From NCBI RefSeq assembly GCF_038397735.1, contig NZ_CP151635.1, forward strand, positions 186,001-250,000: a stretch of 64,000 bases of DNA, in the 5' to 3' direction. Of the stretch, positions 10,813 to 19,669 are shown piece by piece. This stretch comes from Microbacterium sp. LWH13-1.2. GTDB lineage: Bacteria > Actinomycetota > Actinomycetes > Actinomycetales > Microbacteriaceae. Under the pieces are notes generated by a model that worked only from the letters and a program-made list of their open reading frames with translations, was not told where the DNA came from and searched no databases. Within the stretch, counting starts at the first letter, position 1. Every line of letters begins with the position of its first letter. The translations under genes were made by a program, and so were the position numbers.

Positions 10813-11630
10813 CGGCGCCCTGGCTGGTCGGCCTCGACGTCGACGGCACGATCATCCTGCAGGACGAGACGATGAGCCCCGGCGTGCCCGAGGCGGTCGC
10901 GCGGTTGCGGGATGCCGGTCACGAGGTGACCATCGCGACGGGGCGCAGCTGGATGGCCACACGTCGCTACGTCGAGATGCTCGGTCTGACGGCGGAGTTC
11001 GTCGTCTGCTCGAACGGGGCCGTGACGATGAGGCGCGTCGGTGACGAGTGGGAGCGGTGGCACATCGAGGTCTTCGACCCCGCGCCCGTTCTCGCGCTGC
11101 TGCGCGAGCGACTGCCGGAGGCGCGGTACATGGTGGAGCTCGGGTCGGGCCAGCGGCTCTACACCGAGCACATGGACGACTGGACGCTCGACGCAGGTCG
11201 CCAGGTGGGCTTCGAGGAACTCTCGGCCGAGCCGGTCTCACGCATCGTGGTCGTCTCTCCGGGGCACGACGAAGAGGACTTCCATCGACTCGTCTCGGAT
11301 GCCGGGCTCAACGAGGTCTCGTACGCGATCGGCTGGACGGCCTGGCTCGACATCGCCCCGCAGGGCGTCGACAAGGGCACGGCACTGGAGCGTGTGCGCA
11401 CCGAGCTCGGCTTCGAGCGCGGTCAGGTGCTCGTCGCCGGCGACGGCCGCAACGACATCGGGATGTTCGGCTGGGCGCTCGGGCTCGACGGGCGTGCGGT
11501 GGCGATGGGGCAGGCTCCCGACGAGGTCAAGGATGCCGCCGGCGAAGTGACCGCGAATGTGGAGGACGGCGGTCTCGCGGCGGCGCTGAACACGCTTCCA
11601 GCACCCGCCCAGGTCAGCGCGGGAGAATAG
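10809..11630 (+). CDS. HAD-superfamily (Cof-type) hydrolase
   Basis: 273 aa, GTG start 10809 overlapping the serS stop (GTGA). Motif I is GLDVDGT at residues 8-14 (nucleophile Asp10, acid/base Asp12); motif IV is [10 protein letters not shown] near residue 217; the large insert between them is a Cof-type C2 cap. Such enzymes are phosphatases acting on sugar phosphates or nucleotides; the substrate cannot be read from sequence. Tight coupling to serS is seen in many actinobacteria but a functional link is not established. Confidence 0.85.
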   Translation: MTAPWLVGLDVDGTIILQDETMSPGVPEAVARLRDAGHEVTIATGRSWMATRRYVEMLGLTAEFVVCSNGAVTMRRVGDEWERWHIEVFDPAPVLALLRERLPEARYMVELGSGQRLYTEHMDDWTLDAGRQVGFEELSAEPVSRIVVVSPGHDEEDFHRLVSDAGLNEVSYAIGWTAWLDIAPQGVDKGTALERVRTELGFERGQVLVAGDGRNDIGMFGWALGLDGRAVAMGQAPDEVKDAAGEVTANVEDGGLAAALNTLPAPAQVSAGE

Positions 11631-11638
11631 AACTCGGC

Positions 11639-11644
11639 TAGACT
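11639..11644 (+). promoter_or_regulatory. Candidate -10 box of tRNA-Ser(UGA)
   Basis: TAGACT lies 28 bases before the mature tRNA, a normal distance for a tRNA promoter with a short 5 prime leader. No clear -35 box is visible at the matching distance. Confidence 0.4.
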
Positions 11645-11672
11645 CACGGCTTGTCGGCAGATTCGTCTGTCG

Positions 11673-11757
11673 GGAGGGTTGTCCGAGCGGCCGATGGAGC
11701 TGGTCTTGAAAACCAGTGGGCAGAGATGTCTCGTGGGTTCGAATCCCACACCCTCCG
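11673..11757 (+). tRNA. tRNA-Ser (anticodon UGA)
   Basis: 85 bases without encoded CCA. The acceptor stem GGAGGGT pairs with ACCCTCC, with G as discriminator base. The anticodon stem CTGGT/ACCAG encloses loop CTTGAAA, giving anticodon TGA. A long variable arm and a T arm with GGGTTCGAATCCC complete the class II serine tRNA shape. Confidence 0.96.
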
Positions 11758-11810
11758 CTTTACAGGGAACGGTGTATCCCCGCACCGCACGCTGAACCGA
11801 AAGGCCCCGA

Positions 11811-13055
11811 GTGAGTCCGAACACCCGACGCCGTCGTACCATCGCGCGACACGGTCAGCTGCGCACTCCCGGTCCTCTGAACCAGCTCCTCAAGTTCATC
11901 GCGATCGGCCTCGCCGTGGTGCTCGTCAGCGGTGCGAGCGTCGCGGCGTACGTGTTCTACGACCTCTCCAGCACGGTGACCGCGAACGCGGTCGAACTCG
12001 AGACGAAGACCGAGCTCCCGCCGGACATCGGCGAGTACAAGGAGGGCTTCAACCTCCTGCTCACCGGCGTCGACACCTGCGAAGAGGCTTATGCGGCCTA
12101 CTTCGGTGAAAGGTGCAGCGGCTCGGACGCCGAGGGCACCCTCAACGACGTGAACCTGCTCGTGCACGTCTCGCAGGAGCCGCGACGCATCACCGTCGTC
12201 AGCTTCCCCCGTGACCTGTTGCTCTCGATCCCCGAGTGCGAGGATGCCGAGGGCAACGTCCACTCCGCGATGAGCAAGCAGCCTCTGAACGTCGCGTACA
12301 CCGACGGCGGGCTCAACTGCGTCGCGAAGACCATCACCGAGCTCACCGGGCAGGAGATCCAGTTCGCGGCATCCGTGACGTTCGGCGGGGTGATCGAGAT
12401 CACCAACGCGATCGGCGGCGTGGACGTGTGCCTCGCGACCCCGATCAAGGACCGCTACACCGGACTCGACATGACTGCGGGCACGCACACCGTGCAGGGC
12501 CTCGAAGCCCTGCAGTTCCTGCGCACCCGTCACGGCGTGGGCGACGGCAGCGACCTCGGTCGCATCGGCAACCAGCAGCAGTACATGTCGAGCCTCGTGC
12601 GCAAGCTGATCAGCAGCGAGACCCTCGGCAACGTGCCGATGATGTTGAAGCTCGCGAACACGGGGCTCAGCAATGTCGAGGCCAGCACCTCGCTCGCCGA
12701 TCCGATGAAGATCGTGCAGATCGCGCTCGCTGTGAAGTCCGTGCCGTTCGAGGACATCGTGTTCCTGCAGTACCCGACCGGTACCGACTCGGCAAACCCC
12801 AACAAGGTCGTGGCGAACAAGTCGGCCGCGCAGGAGATGTGGGACGCGATCAACGCGAACGCGCAGCTGCAGGTCACTCATGAGAACACCGCGAACGACG
12901 GCGTCGTCGTGACCGATCCGGTCCCGGCAGCTCCCACGGACGCGGCGGCGACGCCGGATCCTGCGGCGACCCCCGACAACGTGGTGGCTCTGCCCGACTC
13001 GATCAAGGGCAACTCGGCCGCCCAGCAGACCTGCTCGAACGGAAACGTCCGCTGA
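11811..13055 (+). CDS. LytR-CpsA-Psr (LCP) family cell-wall glycopolymer transferase
   Basis: 414 aa from GTG 11811. A short basic cytoplasmic tail precedes a single membrane helix (about residues 26-46). The extracellular LCP domain follows, with FNLLLTGVDT, a conserved VVSFPRDLLLSIP segment (Arg/Asp that bind the pyrophosphate of the lipid-linked donor) and a LRTRHGVGDGSDLGRIGNQQQ segment. LCP enzymes attach teichoic-acid-like or arabinogalactan polymers to peptidoglycan. The C terminus is Ala/Thr/Pro-rich. A strong terminator follows at 13074. Confidence 0.92.
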   Translation: MSPNTRRRRTIARHGQLRTPGPLNQLLKFIAIGLAVVLVSGASVAAYVFYDLSSTVTANAVELETKTELPPDIGEYKEGFNLLLTGVDTCEEAYAAYFGERCSGSDAEGTLNDVNLLVHVSQEPRRITVVSFPRDLLLSIPECEDAEGNVHSAMSKQPLNVAYTDGGLNCVAKTITELTGQEIQFAASVTFGGVIEITNAIGGVDVCLATPIKDRYTGLDMTAGTHTVQGLEALQFLRTRHGVGDGSDLGRIGNQQQYMSSLVRKLISSETLGNVPMMLKLANTGLSNVEASTSLADPMKIVQIALAVKSVPFEDIVFLQYPTGTDSANPNKVVANKSAAQEMWDAINANAQLQVTHENTANDGVVVTDPVPAAPTDAAATPDPAATPDNVVALPDSIKGNSAAQQTCSNGNVR

Positions 13056-13073
13056 TCCACGGGATCACCCGCT

Positions 13074-13110
13074 GAGAGCCGCCTCTGCCGTACCGCGAGA
13101 GGCGGCTCTC
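13074..13110. terminator. Bidirectional intrinsic terminator
   Basis: A perfect 13-bp stem (GAGAGCCGCCTCT with its complement) and an 11-base loop lie between the convergent LCP and TetR genes. No long T tract follows on either side, as is common in high-GC actinobacteria. Confidence 0.8.
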
Positions 13111-13114
13111 GTGT

Positions 13115-13729
13115 TCAGGCCCCGGGTGCCGGCTCCGCCGCCGGCGGCGTCGACTCCGCGGCCGGCGGGTAGAGCACGTCCATCAGCGCCTCGATGATTC
13201 CGGGCATGTCGACGCTCGGGTCGATCATCCACTGCAGCTGGAGTCCGTCGGAGACGGCCTGGATCACTCTGGCCATGGTGTCGGGGTCGAGCGTCGCGCG
13301 GCGACCGGCATCGTGCTCGAAGGCGACCGCGATGCTCTCCCGCAGTCTTTCGCTGCGGTCGAGGAAGTACCGGTGGGCGGGATGCTCAGGGTCGACGGCA
13401 TCGACGGAGAGGCGCGAGAACAGCTCGACCACGCCGGGGACCTCCGTATTGCGGCGGATCACGTCGACGAAGGCGACTTTCGCCTGGGCGGGATCCGATG
13501 GCTGGGGGGCCAGCAGGTCGTGCTCGTCGCGGGTGCGGAGAACCTCGGTGAACAGTTCCTCCTTGCTCCCGAAGTAGTGCAGGAGGGCTGCCGGGGTGAC
13601 TCCGACGACCTCGGCGATCTGCTTCAGCGAGGCGTTCTGGTAGCCCTTTCGTCCGATCACATCGAGCGCGCTCTCGAGGATCTCTCCGCGTCGTGCGACG
13701 CCCTTCGCGTATGAACCTCGTCGTGTCAT
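13115..13729 (-). CDS. TetR family transcriptional regulator
   Basis: 204 aa. The N-terminal helix-turn-helix runs from about residue 12 to 58 (GRKGYQNASLKQIAEVVGV, then a TPAALLHYFGSKEELF segment typical of TetR). The C-terminal ligand-binding half is variable, and the tail is Ala/Pro/Glu-rich. It is divergent from the GH3 beta-glucosidase gene with 93 bp between starts, the usual layout for a local repressor of a glycosidase gene. The ligand is presumably a glycoside or its product, but that is inference. Confidence 0.88.
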   Translation of the reverse strand: MTRRGSYAKGVARRGEILESALDVIGRKGYQNASLKQIAEVVGVTPAALLHYFGSKEELFTEVLRTRDEHDLLAPQPSDPAQAKVAFVDVIRRNTEVPGVVELFSRLSVDAVDPEHPAHRYFLDRSERLRESIAVAFEHDAGRRATLDPDTMARVIQAVSDGLQLQWMIDPSVDMPGIIEALMDVLYPPAAESTPPAAEPAPGA

Positions 13730-13755
13730 CTCTCGAGAGTAATCCTGAACAACGT

Positions 13756-13784
13756 TTGAAATCCAATACCTACTCGCATATAGT
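13756..13784 (+). promoter_or_regulatory. Promoter of the GH3 beta-glucosidase gene
   Basis: TTGAAA (13756-13761), 17-bp spacer and TATAGT (13779-13784): close to the primary sigma consensus. The -35 box overlaps a partly palindromic stretch around AACGTT (13751-13756), which could be the TetR site, though symmetry is imperfect. The ATG is at 13823 behind a GAAAGGAAG ribosome site. Confidence 0.6.
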
Positions 13785-13822
13785 TTTCGCTAGACACCGC
13801 TGTCGCCTGCGAAAGGAAGACC

Positions 13823-16111
13823 ATGACCGAGCCCTCGGCATCCGACCTCACCCTCGAAGAGAAGGCTTCGCTCACGAGTGGAGCGGACTTCTGGACGACC
13901 AAGGCCATCGACCGCATCGGCCTTCCGTCGATCATGATGACCGATGGCCCGCACGGCCTCCGCAAGCAGTCGGGTGGCACTGACCACCTCGGCCTCGCCA
14001 GCAGCGTGCCCGCGACCTGCTTCCCGCCCGCCGTCGGCATCGGCTCGTCGTTCGATCCCGAGATCATCGAGCGGGTCGGCGCGGCCATCGGCGTCGAAGC
14101 CGCGATCGAGGATGTGGCGATCGTGCTCGGCCCCGGCATCAACATCAAGCGCTCGCCCCTGTGCGGACGCAACTTCGAGTACTTCTCCGAAGACCCGATC
14201 GTGTCTGGCATCCTCGGCGCGGCATCCGTGCGCGGCGTGCAGTCGCAGGGTGTCGGCACGTCGCTCAAGCACTTCGCGGCCAACAATCAGGAGTTCGACC
14301 GGATGCGCGCGAGCTCCGACGTCGATCCGCGCCCGCTGCACGAGATCTACCTGCGTGGCTTCGAGCGCGTCGTCAAGGACGCTCAGCCGTGGACGGTCAT
14401 GTGCTCGTACAACCGCCTCAACGGCGTATACACCTCCGAGGATCCGTGGCTGCTCACCCAGGTGCTGCGCGACGACTGGGGCTTCGACGGCCTCGTCGTC
14501 TCGGACTGGGGCGCGGTGAACGACCGGATCGCGGGTGTCGCCGCCGGACTCGATCTCGAGATGCCCTCCTCGGGCGGACGCACGGATGCTCAGCTCGTCG
14601 CCGCCGTGCGTGCAGGTGATCTCGCCGAGAGCGTGCTCGACACCGCAGCCGCACGGGCGATCGACCTGGTGCGCAAGGCCGGCGAGCGTCCTGCCGTGTC
14701 GGGGCCGTTGGACGTCGACGCCCACCATGCGCTCGCGAGGGAGGCAGCCGGCCGCTCGATCGTGCTGCTGAAGAACGACGGCGATGTGCTTCCGCTCGCG
14801 ACGGGTCAGAAGGTCGCGGTCATCGGTGCCTTCGCCACCGAGCCGCGGTTCCAGGGAGCAGGATCATCGCTGATCAACCCGACCCGAGTCGACAAGGCGC
14901 TCGACGAGCTGCGCGCGGTCGGTGGCGACGACGTCTCTTATGCGGCCGGCTACTCGGTCGCGGGCGGTGCCGTCGCGGCATCCGGGCGTTCCGACGACGA
15001 TCTGCGCGCCGAGGCGGTGGCCGCGGCATCCGCAGCCGACGTCGCCGTCGTCTTCCTCGGTCTTCCCGCCGCAGAGGAGTCCGAGGGCTTCGACCGCGAG
15101 CACATCGACCTTCCCGCCGACCAGCTCGCGGTGCTCGACGCCGTGATCGCGGCGAACCCCGCGACCGTGGTGGTGCTCTCGAACGGCGGCGTCGTGGCGC
15201 TGCCGTTCGCCGGCCGCGTGCCCGCGATCGTCGAGACCTGGCTGCTCGGTCAGGCGGGCGGCGGGGCTGTCGCCGACGTGCTGTACGGTGCGGTGAACCC
15301 GTCGGGCAAGCTGACCGAGACCATCCCCGTGCGCCTCGAGGACAATCCCTCGTTCGGTAACTTCCCCGGGGAGTTCGGCCACGTCCGCTACGGCGAGGGC
15401 GTGCTGGTGGGCTACCGCTGGTACGACGCGAAGGGCCTCGACGTCACGTTCCCGTTCGGGCACGGACTGTCGTACACGACGTTCTCGTACGGTGAGACCT
15501 CGGTGACGGCTGACGCGGACGGCGACATCATGGTGCGGGTCGACGTCACGAACACCGGAGCCCGCGACGGGCGAGAGATCGTGCAGGTGTACGTCGCTCC
15601 GGTCGCGTCGTCGGTGCAGCGCGCACCGCGTGAGCTCAAGGCGTTCGCCTCCGTGGCGCTGGCCGCGGGGGAGACCCGTGCGGTCGAGCTCGTCGTGCGC
15701 CGGGAGGACCTGGCGTACTGGGACGTCCGCGTCGACCGCTTCATCGTCGAGAGCGGCGAGTACAGGGTCGAGGTCGCGGCGTCGAGCCGCGACATCCGAT
15801 CGTCGTCGACCGTCTCGGTCGATGGCGACGTCGTCTCGCTGCCTCTGACAATGAACTCCTCGATCGGTGACGTCGTGGCGCACCCCGTGGCCGGACCGAT
15901 CGTGATGGGAGCCCTCGGCGGGTTGATGGACGGGCTCACCGGAGCCGACTCGTCTGCAGCGTCGATGATGCCGAACGACGAGGCGATGGAGAAGATGATG
16001 GCGTCGTTCCCGATCGGACGCCTGATCGGCTTCCCCGGTGTCGACGTGACCCACGAGCAGATCGAGCAGCTGCTCGTCGGCGCGAACGCGGGAGTGCTGC
16101 CGCAGAGCTGA
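13823..16111 (+). CDS. Glycoside hydrolase family 3 beta-glucosidase
   Basis: 762 aa, no signal peptide, so probably cytoplasmic. The GH3 TIM-barrel-like domain (about 10-290) carries the substrate-binding KHFAANNQE and the catalytic nucleophile Asp228 in VVSDWGAV. The alpha/beta sandwich domain (about 310-520) and a fibronectin III-like domain (about 580-660, GREIVQVYVAP) follow, as in bacterial beta-glucosidases and related exo-glycosidases. About 90 extra residues after the Fn3 domain form a Met/Ala/Gly-rich helical end. Hydrolyses beta-glucosides or similar terminal sugars; exact specificity is not visible. Controlled by the divergent TetR gene, probably. Confidence 0.92.
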   Translation: MTEPSASDLTLEEKASLTSGADFWTTKAIDRIGLPSIMMTDGPHGLRKQSGGTDHLGLASSVPATCFPPAVGIGSSFDPEIIERVGAAIGVEAAIEDVAIVLGPGINIKRSPLCGRNFEYFSEDPIVSGILGAASVRGVQSQGVGTSLKHFAANNQEFDRMRASSDVDPRPLHEIYLRGFERVVKDAQPWTVMCSYNRLNGVYTSEDPWLLTQVLRDDWGFDGLVVSDWGAVNDRIAGVAAGLDLEMPSSGGRTDAQLVAAVRAGDLAESVLDTAAARAIDLVRKAGERPAVSGPLDVDAHHALAREAAGRSIVLLKNDGDVLPLATGQKVAVIGAFATEPRFQGAGSSLINPTRVDKALDELRAVGGDDVSYAAGYSVAGGAVAASGRSDDDLRAEAVAAASAADVAVVFLGLPAAEESEGFDREHIDLPADQLAVLDAVIAANPATVVVLSNGGVVALPFAGRVPAIVETWLLGQAGGGAVADVLYGAVNPSGKLTETIPVRLEDNPSFGNFPGEFGHVRYGEGVLVGYRWYDAKGLDVTFPFGHGLSYTTFSYGETSVTADADGDIMVRVDVTNTGARDGREIVQVYVAPVASSVQRAPRELKAFASVALAAGETRAVELVVRREDLAYWDVRVDRFIVESGEYRVEVAASSRDIRSSSTVSVDGDVVSLPLTMNSSIGDVVAHPVAGPIVMGALGGLMDGLTGADSSAASMMPNDEAMEKMMASFPIGRLIGFPGVDVTHEQIEQLLVGANAGVLPQS

Positions 16112-16133
16112 CCTTCGTTCGCCGCATGCCGAG

Positions 16134-16165
16134 GCGCTCTCCCCGTCGTGTGACGGAGAGGGCGC
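16134..16165. terminator. Intrinsic terminator between convergent genes
   Basis: A 14-bp stem with one mismatch and one G-T pair around a GTGT loop (16148-16151). It lies between the ends of the GH3 gene and the aldehyde dehydrogenase gene, and could serve both directions. Confidence 0.7.
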
Positions 16166-16193
16166 TTCGCGTCGGGCGCGATCCGTGCCGCGA

Positions 16194-17636
16194 TCAGACC
16201 GGCAGCACGAGCTCACCGTTGCGGCGGTGCGGCAGCCGCGTGAGCGCCTCGTCGCGGAGCACCTCCGGGAGCAGCGCCTCCGGCGCGTCCTGGAACGCCA
16301 GGGGCCGCAGGAACCGGCGGATAGCGGACGCGCCGACCGAGGTGTGCAGGGAGGTCGTCGCCGGCCACGGGCCGCCGTGCTGCTGTGACCAGGTCACCGC
16401 GACGCCGGTCGGCCATCCGGAGAACAGTACGCGTCCTGCCCGCTCCTGCAGAAGCTCCAGGGTCGCGGCGGAGTCTTCGCCGGGCTCGGCGTGCAGGGTC
16501 GCGGTGAGGCTCCCCGGCACGGTCGCGAGCGCCTCGTGCAGGTCGGCCGCGGAGTCGTAGCGGACGATGAGGGTGACCGGTCCGAAGCACTCCTCGAGCA
16601 GCGTCTCGGGCCGCGCAGCGACCGCACGCGCATCGGTGAGCAGGGCGACCGGGCGCACGCCGTCGACCTCGGAGCCCTCGGCGAGGATCGACACCGAGGG
16701 ATCGCCCTCGAGGTGGGCGAGGCCGGCAGGGAACGCCGCGGTGATGCGCTCGGTGAGCAGGGGGCCGCCCGAGGTCGCGGGCACGGCAGCAGCGACGGCA
16801 CCCTCGAACCCCGAGCCTGCGGGAACGAAGACCACACCCGGCTTGGTGCAGAACTGGCCGACGCCGAGCGTGAATGATCCGACGAGCCCCTGAGCAAGGG
16901 AGTCACCGCGTGCGGCGACCGCGGCTTCGGTGATGACGACCGGGTTGATGCTGCCGAGTTCGCCGTAGAACGGAATCGGGTCGGGGCGCCCGGAAGCGAG
17001 GTCGAACAGTGCACGTCCGCCCGACACCGAACCGGTGAAGCCGGCGGCCCGGACGAGCGGATGCTGCACGAGCGCGTTGCCCGCGTCTCGACCCTCCACG
17101 AGCGCGAGTGAACCGGCGGGGGCTCCTGCGGACTCCAGCGCTGCGGAGACGAGTTCGGCGGTGCGCGCCGACAGTCGAGGATGGCCCGAGTGCGCCTTCA
17201 CGACGACCGGGTTTCCGGCGGCGAGGGCCGAGGCCGTGTCGCCACCGGCGACCGAGAACGCGAAGGGGAAGTTGGACGCCGAGAAGACAGCCACAGGGCC
17301 CAGGGCAGTGAGCAGTCGGCGCAGCTCCGGTCGCGGCGGGGATGCTGCCGCATCCGCATCATCGACCGTGAGTTCGAGGTACGATCCCTCCTCGACGACC
17401 GTCGCGAAGAGGCGCAGCTGGCCGCTCGTGCGGGCCACCTCGCCGGTCAGACGGGTCGCGCCCAGGCGGGTCTCCTCGTCGGCGATCGCGACGAGCTCGG
17501 CGACGTTCGCGTCGAGCACCTCGGCCGCGGCACGCAGCCAGCTCGAGCGGTCCGAGGCCGGCGAGCGACGCCAGATCGGGGCAGCGGCGGCTGCGGCGCG
17601 GACGATCGCGTCGAGGTCATCGGGAGACGTGGTCAC
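16194..17636 (-). CDS. 2-oxoglutarate semialdehyde dehydrogenase (2,5-dioxopentanoate dehydrogenase)
   Basis: 480 aa from GTG 17636. An ALDH-superfamily enzyme of the NADP-dependent 2,5-dioxovalerate type: catalytic Cys263 in GVGQFCTKPG, general-base Glu226 in the YGELGSINP segment, and cofactor-site SASNFPFAFS at about 119-128. It would oxidise 2-oxoglutarate semialdehyde, the product of the adjacent KdgD, to 2-oxoglutarate. The start overlaps the stop of the preceding dehydratase gene (GTGA), so translation is probably coupled. Last gene of the operon, followed by a terminator. Substrate assignment comes from family plus neighbours. Confidence 0.88.
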   Translation of the reverse strand: MTTSPDDLDAIVRAAAAAAPIWRRSPASDRSSWLRAAAEVLDANVAELVAIADEETRLGATRLTGEVARTSGQLRLFATVVEEGSYLELTVDDADAAASPPRPELRRLLTALGPVAVFSASNFPFAFSVAGGDTASALAAGNPVVVKAHSGHPRLSARTAELVSAALESAGAPAGSLALVEGRDAGNALVQHPLVRAAGFTGSVSGGRALFDLASGRPDPIPFYGELGSINPVVITEAAVAARGDSLAQGLVGSFTLGVGQFCTKPGVVFVPAGSGFEGAVAAAVPATSGGPLLTERITAAFPAGLAHLEGDPSVSILAEGSEVDGVRPVALLTDARAVAARPETLLEECFGPVTLIVRYDSAADLHEALATVPGSLTATLHAEPGEDSAATLELLQERAGRVLFSGWPTGVAVTWSQQHGGPWPATTSLHTSVGASAIRRFLRPLAFQDAPEALLPEVLRDEALTRLPHRRNGELVLPV

Positions 17637-18763
17637 GAGGGGTCCTTTCCTGCGGTGGATGCGGGGCTGCCGGGCGGAGGGCAGTCGAGCAGAGGGGAGA
17701 AGCGGATGCCGAGGCCGTCGTGCGCGTTCTCGGTGAGCCACCCGTCGGCGATCGTCACCGGTGACGGGTCGACCAGGGCGCCCAGCGCGCCGAACCCGGC
17801 GTCTTCGACGTCTTCGACGAGCACCTCGGCCGCGACCTCGGGCAGCGTCAGAGCGAGCTGTCCCGAGAGCTCGGGCAGCAGGTGCGGGTGCAGGGCGGCG
17901 CCGTGCGCTGCCGCCAGCTCGGCGATGCGGAGGAAGGGGGTGATGCCGCCGACCCGCACGACGTTGGGCTGCACGATCTGCGCCGCTCCCGCGCGCAGGA
18001 AGTCGCCGAAGCGGTGCACGGTGTGCAGGTTCTCGCCGAGCGCGATCGGCACATCGATGCGCCGGGCGAGTTCCGTGTGGCCGTCGAGATCGTCGGCCCG
18101 CAGCGGTTCCTCGATCCAGGCGAGGTCGAACCGCGACAGCGCTTGTACCGAGGTCGCGGCCCGCTCGAGGTTCCACCGCTGGTTCGCGTCGATCATCAGC
18201 GAGCGATCGGGCCCCAGCAGGTCGCGGACGGCGGCGACGCGATCGAGGTCCTCGGCGAGATCGGGCTTGCCGACCTTGATCTTCACGGCGGTGAACCCCG
18301 AGTCGATCCACCGCTGCACCTGCGCGAGCAGCTCCTCGAGCGGATAGTGCAGGTTCACCCCGGAACCGTAGGCGCGCGCGCGTTCGCGGCGGCGGCCGAG
18401 CAATCCTGACACCGTGCCGCCGGCCGACCGCGCCTCGGCATCCCAGAGTGCGAGATCGAGTCCGGCGAGCGCGATGGTCGTGATGCCGCCGCCTCCGGCT
18501 TCGTGCAGGTGCTCCCACAGGTTCTGCCAGGAGTCGCCGGGAATCGCCGAGCGGCCGATGGCGGCGGGGACGATGTCATGCTCGAGCAGTGCCTGAACGG
18601 CGGGTGCGCCGATCTGCGGGCTCCACGAGAAGCCCCAGCCCTCGACTCCGTCGGAGCGGACGACATGCGTCGCGATGACGCCGACCGAGGTGACGTCGGC
18701 AGCCCATGGGCGCGTCAGCGGCACCCGCTGCAGACGCGTCGTCAGACTCCGGATCGTGGTCAC
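17633..18763 (-). CDS. Enolase-superfamily sugar acid dehydratase (mandelate racemase type)
   Basis: 376 aa. The N-terminal capping domain is followed by a beta-barrel with the KxK motif (Lys161, Lys163), metal ligands Asp192, Glu218 and Glu244, and HPH at 292-294. The superfamily abstracts the proton alpha to a carboxylate; in this operon the likely reaction is dehydration of an aldarate (glucarate, galactarate or similar) to 5-keto-4-deoxyglucarate, the KdgD substrate. The residue that normally pairs with the catalytic His is usually Asp in a QPD motif; here it reads QPN (Asn267). Overlaps kdgD by 4 bases. Specificity is not certain. Confidence 0.85.
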   Translation of the reverse strand: MTTIRSLTTRLQRVPLTRPWAADVTSVGVIATHVVRSDGVEGWGFSWSPQIGAPAVQALLEHDIVPAAIGRSAIPGDSWQNLWEHLHEAGGGGITTIALAGLDLALWDAEARSAGGTVSGLLGRRRERARAYGSGVNLHYPLEELLAQVQRWIDSGFTAVKIKVGKPDLAEDLDRVAAVRDLLGPDRSLMIDANQRWNLERAATSVQALSRFDLAWIEEPLRADDLDGHTELARRIDVPIALGENLHTVHRFGDFLRAGAAQIVQPNVVRVGGITPFLRIAELAAAHGAALHPHLLPELSGQLALTLPEVAAEVLVEDVEDAGFGALGALVDPSPVTIADGWLTENAHDGLGIRFSPLLDCPPPGSPASTAGKDPS

Positions 18764-19659
18764 AGCAGCGCGCGCCCTGCGGCGAGGATCTCGGCGAGGC
18801 GTGCCTCCTGGGCCGGCGTGGGGTCGACGAGCGGTGCGCGCACCGACCCGACCGCGAGTCCCGAGAGCCGCAGCCCCGCCTTGATCAGAGAGACGCCGAA
18901 TCCGGGGGTCTCATCGCGCAGCTCGACGAGAGGTCGATAGAAGCCGTCGAGCAGTGCGAGGCGCCGTGCCTCGTCTCCCTCGGCGTACGCGCGGTAGTAG
19001 GCGTTCGCGATGTCGGGCGCCATGGCGAAGGCTGCCGACGAATAGAGGGGAACGCCGATCCCGCGATACGCGCCCTGGGTGAGCTCGGCCGTGAGCAGGC
19101 CGTTGAAGAAGGCGAAGTCCGACCGTCCCTCTTCGGCGACCGCGCGGACGATCAGCTGCGTCGCACCGATGTCGCCGGTGCCGTCCTTGAAGCCCACGAC
19201 CTTCGGGTTCGCGACCAGTCGTCGCACGGTCTCGACCGAGTACTGCGCGCTTCCGCGGTGGTAGACGATCACCGGCAGACCGGCGGCCTCGGCGATCTGC
19301 TCGACGTATGCCGCGAGCCCGGCCTGCGTGCCGCCGACGAGATAGGGCGGCAGTACGAGGAGTCCGTCGGCCCCGGCATCCGCCGCTGCCCGCGCCACCT
19401 CGATCGCGTGCCCGAGCGGGCCGCCGGCACCGGCGATGACGGGCACGCGGCCGGCCACAGCGGTGACAGCCGTGCGGGTGACCGCGGCGGCCTCGCCCGC
19501 CGACAGCGCGTGGAACTCGCCCGTGCCGCACGCGGGGAACACGCCGCCGGCGCCGGCCTCGAAGCCGGTCGCGACATGGGCGGCGAGCAGCTCATGGTCG
19601 ATCGTGCCGTCAACGGTGAACGGGGTCACCGGGAAGAAGAGGATTCCATCGAAGTCCAT
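18760..19659 (-). CDS. kdgD: 5-dehydro-4-deoxyglucarate dehydratase
   Basis: 299 aa, the normal size for the DHDPS/NAL superfamily. The subgroup hallmark GVFPACGTGEFH (about 39-50) identifies KdgD rather than dihydrodipicolinate synthase. Schiff-base Lys158 lies in VVGFKDGTGD and Tyr133 in VIVYHRG. It dehydrates and decarboxylates 5-keto-4-deoxyglucarate to 2-oxoglutarate semialdehyde. Located between the sugar acid dehydratase and a uronate dehydrogenase-like gene, so it is the central step of the oxidative uronate/aldarate route. No transporter gene lies in the operon. Confidence 0.92.
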   Translation of the reverse strand: MDFDGILFFPVTPFTVDGTIDHELLAAHVATGFEAGAGGVFPACGTGEFHALSAGEAAAVTRTAVTAVAGRVPVIAGAGGPLGHAIEVARAAADAGADGLLVLPPYLVGGTQAGLAAYVEQIAEAAGLPVIVYHRGSAQYSVETVRRLVANPKVVGFKDGTGDIGATQLIVRAVAEEGRSDFAFFNGLLTAELTQGAYRGIGVPLYSSAAFAMAPDIANAYYRAYAEGDEARRLALLDGFYRPLVELRDETPGFGVSLIKAGLRLSGLAVGSVRAPLVDPTPAQEARLAEILAAGRALL

Positions 19660-19669
19660 GTCGAGCCTT

